NCBI RefSeq assembly: GCF_028473645.1
Contig: NZ_CP097269.1
Location: 628,001-692,000 of the forward strand
Length of the DNA stretch: 64,000 bases
DNA from: Acidovorax sp. GBBC 1281
GTDB taxonomy: Bacteria; Pseudomonadota; Gammaproteobacteria; Burkholderiales; Burkholderiaceae_C
Direction of reading: 5' to 3'
Both the position numbers and the translations under genes were made by a program. The notes under the pieces are model-generated. The model did not search any database. It was not told the DNA's origin and worked only from the letters and a program-made list of their open reading frames with translations. Positions 37,895 through 47,676 of this stretch are shown here, piece by piece (position 1 is the stretch's first letter; each line of letters starts with the position of its first letter).

Positions 37895-39310
37895 ATGCTG
37901 TTGCTCCTCTCCCATTTCTTCCGTGGCTTCGGGCCCCGGCGCGTGCTGCAAGCCGCGCTGGGTGGCACCGCGGCCGTCCTCGCTGCCCAGGCCCTGGCCG
38001 CCCCGTCCGGCGATGCCGGCGGCAACCCGGCGGACGGTGACCCGCCCCCCTGGGCCCTGCATGCGCAGACCACCTACGTCTGGCAGCACAAGCCCTCGTT
38101 CGATGCGCCCTACACCGGCCCCAACAGCCTGGTGCCCACTGCCGAGCGCTCGTATTCCTTTACCGCCACCGCCGACCTCGGGCTGCGCCCCTGGAGCGGC
38201 GCGCAGATCCACTTCAACCCCGAGGCGGGGCAGGGCGTGCCGCTGTCGCACCTGTCGGGCGCGGGCGGGCTTTCCAACGGCGAGCTGGCCCGCACCTCGG
38301 GCGCGCAGATCAAGGCCTATCGCGCGCGCCTGTTCCTGCTGCAGCGCTGGGACGCGGGCGGCGACACCGAACGCATCGAGCCCGACTTCAACGAACTGGG
38401 CGGCAGCGCCAGCGCGCGCCGGTGGACCCTGGTGGCCGGCAACATCTCGCTGCTGGACTACTTCGACAACAACCCCTACGCCAAGGACCCGCGCGAGCAG
38501 TTCTTCAACTGGTCCTTCCTGACGCCCGGCGCCTGGGACTACGCGGCCGATGCGCGCGGCTACACCTGGGCCGGCATCCTCGAATACCGCACGCCGCAGT
38601 GGGCCGTGCGCGGTGGCCGCGCCCTGCAGCCGCGCGAATCCAACGGCCAGCCGCTGGACCGCTCGTGGACCAAGCACTACGGCGACCAGATCGAGGCCGA
38701 ATCCGACCTGCCGGTGGCCCTGCCCGCCGGCCCGCTGCGCGGGCGCGTGCTGCTGTTTCGCAACCGCGCCGTCATGGGGGCGTTCGCCGATGCGCTGGCC
38801 GCGTCCCGGGCCGTTGGCGGCACGCCGGACGTCGGCGCCGTGCGCCGCCTGCAGACCAAGACCGGCTGGGCCCTGACCCTGGAGGCCCCGCTGGCCGAAG
38901 ACGCCGGCGTCTTCGTGCGCGCCAGCCGCAGCAGCGGCCGCCAGGAGACGTACGCCTTCGCCGAGATCGACCGCCAGCTGTCCTTCGGCGGCCAGATCGG
39001 CGGCGCCGCCTGGGGCCGCGCCGCCGACCGCGTGGGCGCCGCCTTGGCGGTCAACGGGTTGTCGGCCGACCACCGTAACTATCTGGCGGCCGGGGGGCTG
39101 GGGGCGTTTCTGGGCGACGGCGCCCTGCGCTACGGCAGCGAGCGGGTGTGGGAGGCTTATTACCGGTTCACGTTCGCCCCGGTGGTGATGCCGGGCGGGC
39201 CGCTGCAGTCCGCCGTGTCGCTGGGGGTGCAGCACATCGTGCACCCGGGCTACAACCGCGACCGGGGGCCGGTGGATGTGGTGTCGGTGCGGGTGCATGC
39301 GGAGTTTTGA
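37895..39310 (+). CDS. OprB-family carbohydrate-type porin
   Basis: 471 residues with a signal peptide (VLQAALGGTAAVLAAQALAAPS) and an outer-membrane barrel that ends in phenylalanine (VHAEF). Family features are WALHAQTTYVWQHKPSFDAPYTGPNSL, SYSFTATADLGLRPWSGAQIHFNPEAGQGVPLS and LSNGELART. OprB porins let sugars and other small solutes diffuse across the outer membrane. It is 60 bp after the exosortase partner gene. Co-transcription is possible, but no functional link to sorting is known. Specific solute not predictable. Confidence 0.86.
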   Translation: MLLLLSHFFRGFGPRRVLQAALGGTAAVLAAQALAAPSGDAGGNPADGDPPPWALHAQTTYVWQHKPSFDAPYTGPNSLVPTAERSYSFTATADLGLRPWSGAQIHFNPEAGQGVPLSHLSGAGGLSNGELARTSGAQIKAYRARLFLLQRWDAGGDTERIEPDFNELGGSASARRWTLVAGNISLLDYFDNNPYAKDPREQFFNWSFLTPGAWDYAADARGYTWAGILEYRTPQWAVRGGRALQPRESNGQPLDRSWTKHYGDQIEAESDLPVALPAGPLRGRVLLFRNRAVMGAFADALAASRAVGGTPDVGAVRRLQTKTGWALTLEAPLAEDAGVFVRASRSSGRQETYAFAEIDRQLSFGGQIGGAAWGRAADRVGAALAVNGLSADHRNYLAAGGLGAFLGDGALRYGSERVWEAYYRFTFAPVVMPGGPLQSAVSLGVQHIVHPGYNRDRGPVDVVSVRVHAEF

Positions 39311-39344
39311 GGGGCGGCTGGTCATGCATGCATTGATTGCTTGT

Positions 39345-39358
39345 GAATCAATTGATTC
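39345..39358. promoter_or_regulatory. 14-bp palindrome in the AT-rich region before the RHS gene
   Basis: GAATCAATTGATTC is a perfect palindrome 56 bp upstream of the RHS ATG, in an AT-rich stretch (39325-39400). It is a candidate regulator site. Confidence 0.4.
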
Positions 39359-39413
39359 GTGACTAATAATTCAGTTTTTTGGGCATTAGACAAAACAGCA
39401 GGCGGGAGAAGAA

Positions 39414-42400
39414 ATGCAATGTGCGAAAAATGAGGCATCGGTTGAAAGTGCCTTGACTGTGGGCTGTCCTGTGTTTGGCATGCCGGTGCTCAGAGCCACT
39501 GGACCTCAAGGCGGTTTTTTAGGGTGGACAGCGTTTGTCATGCGCCGGCTGAGCGGGTTTTGCCGTTGCGCGATGGCGCGGGCACTGTTACGCGCTGCGT
39601 TGGGCCTACTCATGCTCACAGGCAGTCTCGCTGCGCATGCGGAACTGCAAAAGAGCTTTCTATACGCTTGGTCGACGGGAAACCCGAAGTTCGCCACCAA
39701 GGAGGCGTACTGCGCATGGTTTGCCGGCCACTATTCCAATGCCACAGGCTTTGCGGTCGCAGGCGACTACTGCGCCGTCGACTCCTCTGAGGGCCCGGCG
39801 TATTACTGGGCCCCCATCTGGAAACAATCTACGTTGTCCTGCCCGCCCAACAGCACCGCCACGGCGAGCGGCACCTGTGCCTGCCAGCCGGGGTTCGCCG
39901 AGGACGTGCCCACCAACGCCTGCATTGCCGCCACGCCCGAACCACCGGTACTTTCCTGCAGGGCCTCCGGCGTGGAGGTGGGGCAGCCCATCATGCCGTC
40001 GAACGAAGCCAAGGTCCGCTCCGAGACTGATTGGAGTGGGCAAGGGCCTGCGGCGCTGTCTTTTACTCGGCGGTACGAAAGCACCTGGGGCAAAGACCCG
40101 GGCCGGCCCGAAGGGCCCTTGAGCATGGCCTGGAGCCACAATCACCAAGCGTTTCTGTTGGCCAGCAGTGCGGCCACCGGAATCAGCGTGAGCATCACGA
40201 CGGGAGAGGGCCATCTGCGGACCTTCTTCAAGGCGACGGGCAGCAGCACGTGGACCACGGCCAGCAACGACGTGCTGACGCAATCGGCCTCCGGCACCTG
40301 GACCTACCAGCGCAGCGACGACGACGCCACGCTGCAGTTCAGCAGCGGCGGCAAGCTGCAGTCGGTCACGGCGCGCAACGGCTGGGTGACGTCCTACGCG
40401 TACCACGCTTATGGACTCTTGGCCTCCATCACCAATCCGTTCGGGCAGAAGCTCTTGCTTGATTACCAACCGTCGGGCCGGCTGACCTCTGTTACGACAC
40501 CGGATCAGCAAGTCATCCGCTATGCCTACGACGGTAGCGGCCGGCTCTCCAGCGTCACCTATCCCGATGGCAAGAGCCGGTCCTTCCTGTACGAGGATGC
40601 GGGCTTCCTGCAGGCCCTCACCGGCATCGTGGACGAGACCGGCGCCCGCTGGGGCACCTTCGGCTACGACAGCACGGGCCGGGCCACCAGCACCGAGCTG
40701 GCCGGCAGCGTCAACCGCTACCAGGTGAGCTATCCGGCAGCCGATGGCTCCGGCGCCACCGTCATCGACCCCCTGGGCACGGCGCGCACCTTCAACTACA
40801 GCCTCAACCTGGGCAAACTGGTCGTCAGTGGTGCCAGCAAGCCCGATCCACTGGGCAAGCCCGATGCCGCGCAGCGGGTGCAGAACGCGCAAGGGCTGAT
40901 CGACTCCGAGACGGACTTTCTCGGAAGCGTGACGACGTACCAATGGGATGCGGGCAGGCGCGTGCCGCTGAGCACCACGCAGGCCAGCGGTACGGCGGAT
41001 GCCCGCACCACGAGCACCGAATGGCACCCGCAGTGGCGCCTGCCGGTCAAGGTGACGGAGGCGGGCCGCGAGACGGCCTACACGTACGACGGCCAGGGCA
41101 ACGCCCTCACGCAGACGATCAAGGACACCTCGGTGAACCCGCCCGTCTCGCGCACGTGGGTGTGGACCTACCACCCCTCGGGGCTGATCGCCAGCGAGAC
41201 CGACCCGGGCGGCGCAGTGACCACCTACGCCTACGACAGCGCGGGCCACCTCACCCAGGCCACCAACGCGCTGGGCCAGAGCAGCCTGTACACCCACGAC
41301 GCGGCCGGCCGGGTGCTCACCCACACCGCACCCACGGGCCTGGTGAGCAGCTACCAGTACGACGCGCGCGGGCGGCTCACACGGGCGCAGCGCGGCGACG
41401 AGGTCAGCAGCTACACCTACACCGCCAGCGGGCAACTGGCCAGCGCCAGCGTGGCCAGCGGCTACGCCACCAGCTACACCTACGACGCCGCGCAGCGCCT
41501 GACCGGCTGGAGCGACAACCGGGGGGCGAGCGCCAGCTACACCCTGGACGGCATGGGCAACCGGATCAATGAGAGCATCACCGATGCGCAAGGCCAGGCC
41601 GCATGGACGGTCGCGCGCACCATCAACAGCCTGAATCGGGTGGAGAGCGTCACCATCGGCTCGGCCGCCACGGGCACGGTCAGCACCAGCGGCTATGGCT
41701 ACGACGCCAACGGCGACCTCGTCCGCAGCACCGAGACCGTGGGGGGCGCCAGCCGCAGCACCACGCTCGGGCTGGATGCCCTGCGGCGCGTGAAGACCCT
41801 CACCAACGCGCAGAACGCCAGTGCTGCGCTGGAATACAACGCCCAGGATGCCGTCACCAAAGCCACGGACTTCAAGAGCGTGGCCACCAGCTACACGCGG
41901 GATGCCCTGGGCAATGCCAGCCAGGAAGCCAGCGCCGACAGCGGCACGCTCACGCGCACCTACGACAGCCTGGGGCTGCCGCAAAGCCTCACCGACGCGC
42001 TGGGGCGTGCCACCGCCATCACGCGCGATGCGCTGGGCCGGCCCACGCAGATCGTGAGCAGCCTGGGCGGGGCCAGCCGCACCACCGTGCTGCGCTACGA
42101 CCTGCCCGGGCCCGAGTACAACGCCAGCGGCAGCCCGAGCGCCAGCGTGGGGTCGTTGAGCGAGATCCAGGACGCGGGCGTCACCACGCGCTACCAGCGC
42201 GACGCGCAAGGGCGCATCACCGCGCGCACGCAGGTCCTGGCCAACGGCAGCAGCAGCACCGTGGGCTACCAATACGTTCCTGCCGGCAGCGCGGGCGCGG
42301 GGCAGATCGCCCGCATCACCTACGCCAGCGGCCGCCAACTGGTGCACCAGTACGACGCCACCGGTCAACTCACGGGTCTGCAGTGGAACGGCCAGCCGCT

Positions 42401-44036
42401 GGTCAGCGGCATCACCTGGAGCCCGCTGGGCCAGGCCACCGGCTGGCAATGGCCCGGCTTCGTGCAGACCCCCGGCAACCCCGCGCCGCTGGCCGAGCAG
42501 CGCAGCTACACCAGCGCGGGCCAGTTGGCCGCCAGCGCCCTGCTGCAACTGACCTGGGACAGCGCCGGGCGCATCGCGCAGATCACCCAGCAGCACATGC
42601 TGCCCACGCAAAGCAGCACGGTGGCGCAGCAGGTGGCGCTCACCAGCGCATACAGCTACGACGCGGTGGGCCGGCTCACCGCCAGCGCGCACAGCGCACC
42701 CAATACCCTCACGCTGCCCAGCGGAGCGGCCTTGAGCGACACCATCGGGGCCAACGCCAGCGGCTACGCGTGGGATGCCAACGGCAACCGCAGCCAGAGC
42801 TACTACAGCAGCAGCACCGCAGGGGGCACCGCCACGCTGCAGCGCGACTATCAACTCGCCAGCACCAGCAACCGCCTGGGCGGCTACACGCAGACCTTCA
42901 CGCCCGCGGGCGGCAGCGCGCAGACCACCAACGTCAGCTACAACCACGACGCCACCGGATCGATCACGAGGAAGGGCGACAGCTACCTGCACTACGGCGT
43001 GGACGGCCGCATTGCCAAGGCGGGGCCGAGCGCCGACCCAGCCAGCGCACTGGCTGTGAGCTACACCTACAACGCCCTGGGCCAGCGCGTGTTCAAGAGC
43101 GATGCGAGGTTGTCCGGGGCCAACAACCCGGCGATCACCCAGCAGACCGTCTATGCGGAGGACGGCATCGGCAGCACCGTGCTGGGGCAGTACGGCAGCC
43201 GGCGGAGCGGCGACAGCGCGGCACCGGCGGGCGAGATGGACAGCACCGAAGTGATCTACCTGCCCACCGCGAACGGGCCGATGCCCATCGCCGCGCAGAT
43301 CAACGGCAGGCTGTACGCCATCGATGCGGACCACCTGAACACGCCGAGAAGGCTGACGAACACGCAGGGCCAGGTGGCGTGGCAGTGGCTGATCACGGGG
43401 TTTGGGGAGGCGAACCCGACGACGGGAGCGACCGGCTACACGCAAAGCGGGCAGGGCAGTGCAGCCTATGCGGAAGCCATCAAGTTCGACCTGCGGTATC
43501 CGGGGCAGGTGTTCGATGAGGAGACCCAACTGAACTACAACCTGAACCGCTCCTATGACCCGCCTTCGGGGCGGTACTTCCAGGCCGACCCGATCGGGCT
43601 GGATGGCGGGTGGAATCGCTTTGCTTATGTGGAAGGGAACCCTCTAAGCTATATCGATCCTGAAGGTTTAGAAACCATCTACAACCTCGGTCCTGTGACT
43701 TTTGTCGCTTACCCAGGACCACCTGCTACTGACTTTCGTGCTGAGCATGGCTCCAAGACAGGCGCAGGACATCATGTTCATACCTTTATGAATGGGCGAG
43801 AAGGCCCCAGGATTTTGACTGGGACGTTTCAGGTCTATCCAGGAGATGAAAAGTTGTGCACCGGGCCATTTAAAGATGCTCTGGACAAGCTGAAAGAAGG
43901 CGAAAAGCAATACCTTAAGCGTGCACAAATGCAAGTATTCAATGATGGAAAACTTGGCCCCCGGCTGCAAAACGTCAGAGCACGTACGATGCTGCCGCGA
44001 CTCATGGGTGGTGGCGTTGCCAGGGGGCGGGAATGA
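39414..44036 (+). CDS. RHS/YD-repeat polymorphic toxin
   Basis: 1540 residues. An N-terminal hydrophobic segment (ARALLRAALGLLMLTGSLAAHAE, ~residues 56-78) acts as a signal peptide. A Cys-rich stretch (ATASGTCACQPGF) and a DUF6531-like start (TDWSGQGPAALSFTRRYES) come next, then ~40 YD repeats (YDGSGRLSSVTYPDG type). The RHS core ends with LNRSYDPPSGRYFQADPIGLDGG and IDPEGLE at about residue 1420. The last ~120 residues are a variable toxin-like tail of lower GC with GHHVHTFMNG and FNDGKLGPRLQ. The start at 39414 has GGGAG 6 nt upstream; ATG 39540 would directly precede the signal peptide. No PAAR or type VI part is present, so secretion is probably Sec-based. Confidence 0.87.
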   Translation: MQCAKNEASVESALTVGCPVFGMPVLRATGPQGGFLGWTAFVMRRLSGFCRCAMARALLRAALGLLMLTGSLAAHAELQKSFLYAWSTGNPKFATKEAYCAWFAGHYSNATGFAVAGDYCAVDSSEGPAYYWAPIWKQSTLSCPPNSTATASGTCACQPGFAEDVPTNACIAATPEPPVLSCRASGVEVGQPIMPSNEAKVRSETDWSGQGPAALSFTRRYESTWGKDPGRPEGPLSMAWSHNHQAFLLASSAATGISVSITTGEGHLRTFFKATGSSTWTTASNDVLTQSASGTWTYQRSDDDATLQFSSGGKLQSVTARNGWVTSYAYHAYGLLASITNPFGQKLLLDYQPSGRLTSVTTPDQQVIRYAYDGSGRLSSVTYPDGKSRSFLYEDAGFLQALTGIVDETGARWGTFGYDSTGRATSTELAGSVNRYQVSYPAADGSGATVIDPLGTARTFNYSLNLGKLVVSGASKPDPLGKPDAAQRVQNAQGLIDSETDFLGSVTTYQWDAGRRVPLSTTQASGTADARTTSTEWHPQWRLPVKVTEAGRETAYTYDGQGNALTQTIKDTSVNPPVSRTWVWTYHPSGLIASETDPGGAVTTYAYDSAGHLTQATNALGQSSLYTHDAAGRVLTHTAPTGLVSSYQYDARGRLTRAQRGDEVSSYTYTASGQLASASVASGYATSYTYDAAQRLTGWSDNRGASASYTLDGMGNRINESITDAQGQAAWTVARTINSLNRVESVTIGSAATGTVSTSGYGYDANGDLVRSTETVGGASRSTTLGLDALRRVKTLTNAQNASAALEYNAQDAVTKATDFKSVATSYTRDALGNASQEASADSGTLTRTYDSLGLPQSLTDALGRATAITRDALGRPTQIVSSLGGASRTTVLRYDLPGPEYNASGSPSASVGSLSEIQDAGVTTRYQRDAQGRITARTQVLANGSSSTVGYQYVPAGSAGAGQIARITYASGRQLVHQYDATGQLTGLQWNGQPLVSGITWSPLGQATGWQWPGFVQTPGNPAPLAEQRSYTSAGQLAASALLQLTWDSAGRIAQITQQHMLPTQSSTVAQQVALTSAYSYDAVGRLTASAHSAPNTLTLPSGAALSDTIGANASGYAWDANGNRSQSYYSSSTAGGTATLQRDYQLASTSNRLGGYTQTFTPAGGSAQTTNVSYNHDATGSITRKGDSYLHYGVDGRIAKAGPSADPASALAVSYTYNALGQRVFKSDARLSGANNPAITQQTVYAEDGIGSTVLGQYGSRRSGDSAAPAGEMDSTEVIYLPTANGPMPIAAQINGRLYAIDADHLNTPRRLTNTQGQVAWQWLITGFGEANPTTGATGYTQSGQGSAAYAEAIKFDLRYPGQVFDEETQLNYNLNRSYDPPSGRYFQADPIGLDGGWNRFAYVEGNPLSYIDPEGLETIYNLGPVTFVAYPGPPATDFRAEHGSKTGAGHHVHTFMNGREGPRILTGTFQVYPGDEKLCTGPFKDALDKLKEGEKQYLKRAQMQVFNDGKLGPRLQNVRARTMLPRLMGGGVARGRE

Positions 44037-44599
44037 CCTACCGCCAAGCCGCAGAAGCCGCTCATTTGCTGTGTTGCAGCGAAGATATCGAAATCGCTCA
44101 GTTGGGAATGTCTATCGCAACGGATCTCGCCGAGCAGGGTTGCTATTTAGCGAAGCTGACTTTGGTGTACGTGTACTCGCGAGGTGGGCCAACTTCGGTC
44201 GACAAGAAATTGGCAATGAAGTGGGCGCAGAGCGCAAAGGAAATGCATGGCTGCCTGAGTGATGCCGCTGATCTTTATGACGCCGGTCTCCGGTGCATGT
44301 GGGACGAGTTTTTCCAGTCAACTAGAGATGAGGCGTTGGAACTATGGTTGCAAGCCGCAGCTTTAGGCAATGGCGAGGCTTTATACGCTTATTGCGATGC
44401 AACGAGGCATGCTGATCGGCCAGTCGATTGGTCTGCCAAATTGGAGCGGGCTGCCGAGCTGGGTTCAATGCAGGCGATGGTCGAGTTGTCGGAGCAGCCT
44501 CACGTGCGAGGCACCTCCAAAGAGTTATTGTGGTTGCGTGCAGCCGTTGCGTTGGGAAGCCTGCGGGCGAAGGAGTTGTTGCAAGGCTTGCTGCACTAG
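44033..44599 (+). CDS. Sel1-like repeat protein, likely immunity protein of the RHS toxin
   Basis: 188 residues, all-helical, with Sel1/TPR-like units such as GCYLAKLTLVYVYSRGGPTSVDKKLAMKWAQSAKEM, DEALELWLQAAALGNGEALYAYCD and LLWLRAAVALGSLRAKELLQGLL. Its ATG overlaps the RHS stop (ATGA, 44033-44036), so it is coupled, and its base composition is like the toxin tail rather than its surroundings. Polymorphic-toxin immunity genes sit exactly here and helical-repeat proteins are a known immunity class. I infer it neutralises the toxin tail; no direct evidence. It has no signal peptide, so it acts in the cytoplasm. Confidence 0.72.
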   Translation: MTYRQAAEAAHLLCCSEDIEIAQLGMSIATDLAEQGCYLAKLTLVYVYSRGGPTSVDKKLAMKWAQSAKEMHGCLSDAADLYDAGLRCMWDEFFQSTRDEALELWLQAAALGNGEALYAYCDATRHADRPVDWSAKLERAAELGSMQAMVELSEQPHVRGTSKELLWLRAAVALGSLRAKELLQGLLH

Positions 44600-44707
44600 G
44601 CTTGAGTTGCGTGCCCGGTTCTAGAAGCGTGGATCTCTCTTCATGATGTTGGAATGCGCTGCAGTCCTGGCGTGCCGATGGCGGTAGGAAGGCATTGGGA
44701 ATGCCTC

Positions 44708-45139
44708 CTAAAACATTGATCCAACCTGCGCCTCTCGCTCTGCCTGCAATTTTTGCAACCCCTGATCCATAGCTTCTTCTCCGCGCAATATCAGCTCCTG
44801 CACCTGTGCCCCATGCCCTTTCAGCGCAGCAGCCTCTAGCGCCCGGGTGATCTCACTCAAACGATTCAGGCCGAAGCTGCCCACGATTCCGCCCAGTTCG
44901 TGCGCCTCTTGCCGCAACAGTCGCCAGTCCTCGCCACTGTGGGCTTCTTTAATGCGCTCCAGCCGCTGTCTGCAGTCGTGGATGAAACGGGCTAACAGCG
45001 CTTCGAAACGGTTGGCGGTGAACACGCCTCGCAGTTCCTCCAGCGCGTTGTTGTCGAAGAAGGCCGCGGTGGTGTGCTTGAACGCAGCCGAGGGGGCGGC
45101 GATGAACTGATCTGGCCCCTGCGCCGCCGCTGCCGGCAA
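44708..45139 (-). CDS. Hpt domain fragment, split from the hybrid kinase by a frameshift
   Basis: About 143 residues with an Hpt core: FTANRFEALLARFIHDCRQRLERIK and the phospho-histidine site LLRQEAHELGGIVGSFGLNRLSEITRALE. The only start in frame is a poor TTG (45139) with no ribosome site. Reading the minus strand across the G5 run at 45185-45181 with one G fewer joins the kinase (…LVPG) to AAGVPADAPLAPSLLPAAAAQG of this frame without a stop. It is therefore almost certainly the C-terminal domain of the upstream kinase gene. Either a real 1-nt insertion or a sequencing error would explain it. Confidence 0.8.
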   Translation of the reverse strand: MPAAAAQGPDQFIAAPSAAFKHTTAAFFDNNALEELRGVFTANRFEALLARFIHDCRQRLERIKEAHSGEDWRLLRQEAHELGGIVGSFGLNRLSEITRALEAAALKGHGAQVQELILRGEEAMDQGLQKLQAEREAQVGSMF

Positions 45140-45161
45140 TAGCGAAGGAGCAAGGGGGGCA

Positions 45162-47612
45162 TCAGCAGGGACGCCAGCGGCCCCCTGGCACCAGCCACCG
45201 CGACAGGGTGGCCCACAGCCGTTCCTCCAGCACCGGCTTGGCCAGGTGATCGTTCATGCCGGCCGCCCGGGTGCGCTCGATGTCCTGGCGCGCGGCGTTG
45301 GCGGTCATGGCGATGACGGGCAGGTGGGCGAAGCGCGGGTCCTGGCGCAGCACGCGGGTGGCGGTAAGGCCGTCCATCACGGGCATCTGCATGTCCATCA
45401 GCACGGCGTCGTAATGGGTGCCATCGGGTGCCTCGTCGAGGCGGCGCAGGGCTTCGGCGCCGTCGCTGGCGGTGTCCACGTGCAGGCCGCCGGATTCCAG
45501 CAGGCCTGCGGCCACCAGGCGGTTGAGTTCGTTGTCGTCCACCAGCAGCACGCGCAGGCCGGCCAGCGCCGCGGGGGCGCTGGCGCCGCGCTCGCCCGGG
45601 GCGGGCAGGGCCGGGCGGGCGCTGCGCTGCACGCGGGCGGTGAACCAGAAGGTGCTGCCCTCGCCGGGCGCGCTGTGCACGCCGGCATCACCCCCCATCA
45701 GCAGGGCCAGTTGCCGCGAGATGGCCAGGCCCAGGCCCGTGCCACCGAAGCGGCGGGTGATGGTGGCGTCGGCCTGGTGGAAGGCCTGGAAGAGGTGGGA
45801 TTGCTGCTCGGCGGTGAGGCCGATGCCGGTGTCGCGCACGGCGCAGTGCAGCACCAGGTCGTCTTGCGCGCCCAATCCGTCGGCATGCGGACCGTCGTCG
45901 GCCGGCGTGGGGGCGTGCACCGAGACGGTCACGGCGACTTCGCCCGCTTCGGTGAACTTGATGGCGTTGTTCACGAAGTTGACCAGCACCTGCCCGATGC
46001 GGTGCGGGTCGCCCAGCAGGTGGGGCGGCACGCCTGGGTCGACCTCAACGCGAAAACGCAGGCCCTTGGCCTTGGCTTTGTCATCGAACAGCTCCGACAG
46101 GTCGGCCAGCAGGGTGGGCAACTCGAACGGCACGGTTTCCAGCACGAGGTGGCCGCCGTCGATCTTGGAGAAGTCGAGCGTGTCGTTGACGATGCCCAGC
46201 AGCCGGCGGCCGGCGCGGTACATCTGGTCCATGCGCTCGCGCTGCGGCGGCGCCAGGGCTTCGTCCTTGAGCGCGAGCTGGGCCAGGCCCAGGATGGCGT
46301 TCAGCGGGGTGCGGATCTCGTGGCTCATCACGGCCAGGAAGGTGGCTTTCTCTTCGGCGGCCTGGGCCAGCGCGCGGGCCTGGTTCTTTTGCTCGGTGAC
46401 GTCCAGCCACACGCCATTGAACAGCACGGCGCCATCGGGCAGGCGCCGCGCGGTGGCCAGGGTCTTGAGCCACCGCGTGCGGTCGCCGTGCGCCACCTCG
46501 ACGTCGAAGTCCAGCGGCTGCAAGGTGTGCAGGCTGTGCTCGAAGCGCTCGCGCAGCGCGTCCTGCCCGGACGGCAGCAGGCCGTAGGTCTGCTCGACGG
46601 GGCCTTCCAGGCGCAGCAGTTCGTGCGCGGGGCGGCCCTGCAGTTCAGCGGCCTTGTCGCTCACGAAGAGAAAGCGCTGCCAGCCATCGGGGCGCACGTG
46701 CATCTGGAACACGGCGCCCGGGATGGCGCCGGTCAGGTCCACAAGCTGCTCGGACAGGCGGCGCGCTTCGGCGCTCGCGGCCACCTCGATCGCCAGGCGG
46801 TCGGCGCGCTGCATGCTTTCCTTGAACACCTGCAGTGCCTTGGCCATGGTGCCCACTTCGTCGCGCCGCTCGGTGCCGGTGACGGTGTCGTCGTATTCGC
46901 GGTCGGTGAGCCGCTCCATGTGCCGCGTGAGCCGCAGGATGGGGCGGGAGATCTGGAAGACGGCCACCCAGGACGACAGCGCGATCACCAGGGCCAGGCC
47001 GATGCCCACGGCCAGCGCGGTGGTCAGGATGGTGTCGCGCGTGACCTGGCCGAGCCGCACGGACGATTCCTGGAACTGCGTGACGGAGTCGTTGCGCTGC
47101 TGGTTCATGTTCTGCTGCAGCGCGCGCAGGGCGGGCTCGAACTCGCCGTGGATGATCTGCAGTGCCCGGTCGCCACGCCAGCGCGAGGCGGCATCGACGA
47201 TGCGCGCGGCCAGCGCGAAGGCCGACGTGGCGCGCTGGCGGATGGACTGCAGTTGCGCGGCATTGGCGGGCACCAGGGCTTCGGTGGTGTCGATCTGCTG
47301 GTTGAACTGGGCCTGCAGCTGGGCCAGGCGGGTCAGGGCGGCGCGCATGGTGGCCTCGTCCTGCTCGGTCAGCACGGCATACACGAGGCGGCTCGATTCG
47401 CTCAGCAGCAGGGCGGCATCGCCGATGTGCAGCGCGCTCTGCGCCTCGCGCGCGATCAGCGCGTTGTACTGCTGGTCGATGCCGCGCATCTTGCTGGTGG
47501 CGTAGAGCATCGACGCCGTGGAGATGACGCCCATCAGGCCCACGAGAAAGACGATTTTCGCGGTGAGCGGCAGGTGGGAGAAGTACCGTAGAACGTACCG
47601 GGACGATGGCAT
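45162..47612 (-). CDS. Hybrid sensor histidine kinase (HAMP-PAS-HisKA-HATPase-REC), Hpt lost by frameshift
   Basis: 816 residues. TM1 ~18-37, a periplasmic helical domain (to ~190), TM2 ~197-220, HAMP ~221-275, PAS ~290-405, HisKA with His431 (MSHEIRTPLNAILGLAQ), HATPase (NFVNNAIKFTE, RFGGTGLGLAISRQLALLMGG) and a receiver (LLVDDNELNRLVAAGLLE, VLMDMQMPVMDG). It ends abruptly at TGA 45162 after LVPGGRWRPC; the Hpt part continues in another frame. If the shift is real, phosphorelay through its own Hpt is lost or runs through a separate protein. It follows, by 64 bp, a solute-binding protein gene, its likely periplasmic partner. Confidence 0.93.
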   Translation of the reverse strand: MPSSRYVLRYFSHLPLTAKIVFLVGLMGVISTASMLYATSKMRGIDQQYNALIAREAQSALHIGDAALLLSESSRLVYAVLTEQDEATMRAALTRLAQLQAQFNQQIDTTEALVPANAAQLQSIRQRATSAFALAARIVDAASRWRGDRALQIIHGEFEPALRALQQNMNQQRNDSVTQFQESSVRLGQVTRDTILTTALAVGIGLALVIALSSWVAVFQISRPILRLTRHMERLTDREYDDTVTGTERRDEVGTMAKALQVFKESMQRADRLAIEVAASAEARRLSEQLVDLTGAIPGAVFQMHVRPDGWQRFLFVSDKAAELQGRPAHELLRLEGPVEQTYGLLPSGQDALRERFEHSLHTLQPLDFDVEVAHGDRTRWLKTLATARRLPDGAVLFNGVWLDVTEQKNQARALAQAAEEKATFLAVMSHEIRTPLNAILGLAQLALKDEALAPPQRERMDQMYRAGRRLLGIVNDTLDFSKIDGGHLVLETVPFELPTLLADLSELFDDKAKAKGLRFRVEVDPGVPPHLLGDPHRIGQVLVNFVNNAIKFTEAGEVAVTVSVHAPTPADDGPHADGLGAQDDLVLHCAVRDTGIGLTAEQQSHLFQAFHQADATITRRFGGTGLGLAISRQLALLMGGDAGVHSAPGEGSTFWFTARVQRSARPALPAPGERGASAPAALAGLRVLLVDDNELNRLVAAGLLESGGLHVDTASDGAEALRRLDEAPDGTHYDAVLMDMQMPVMDGLTATRVLRQDPRFAHLPVIAMTANAARQDIERTRAAGMNDHLAKPVLEERLWATLSRWLVPGGRWRPC

Positions 47613-47676
47613 GGTCGATCCGTGAAAGAGAAAACGAGGCAGAAAGGGGAACGCGTCGCGCGGGCGGGTGGCGCGG

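Noticed and set aside
39345..39358. Palindrome GAATCAATTGATTC as another member of the dispersed GCTAT family
   Set aside because: It lacks the GCTAT/ATAGC arms and the ACTAGGGCAT flank; kept only as a lone regulatory candidate.
39660..43529. 1289-codon minus-strand frame across the RHS gene
   Set aside because: Mirror of YD-repeat codons; no start signal and repetitive arginine/glycine composition.
44600..44707. Possible second immunity gene after the Sel1-like gene
   Set aside because: Only 108 bp, no start or ribosome site in a sensible frame.
45246..47591. 781-codon plus-strand frame antisense to the kinase
   Set aside because: Shadow with His/Gln/Gly-rich composition and no ribosome site.
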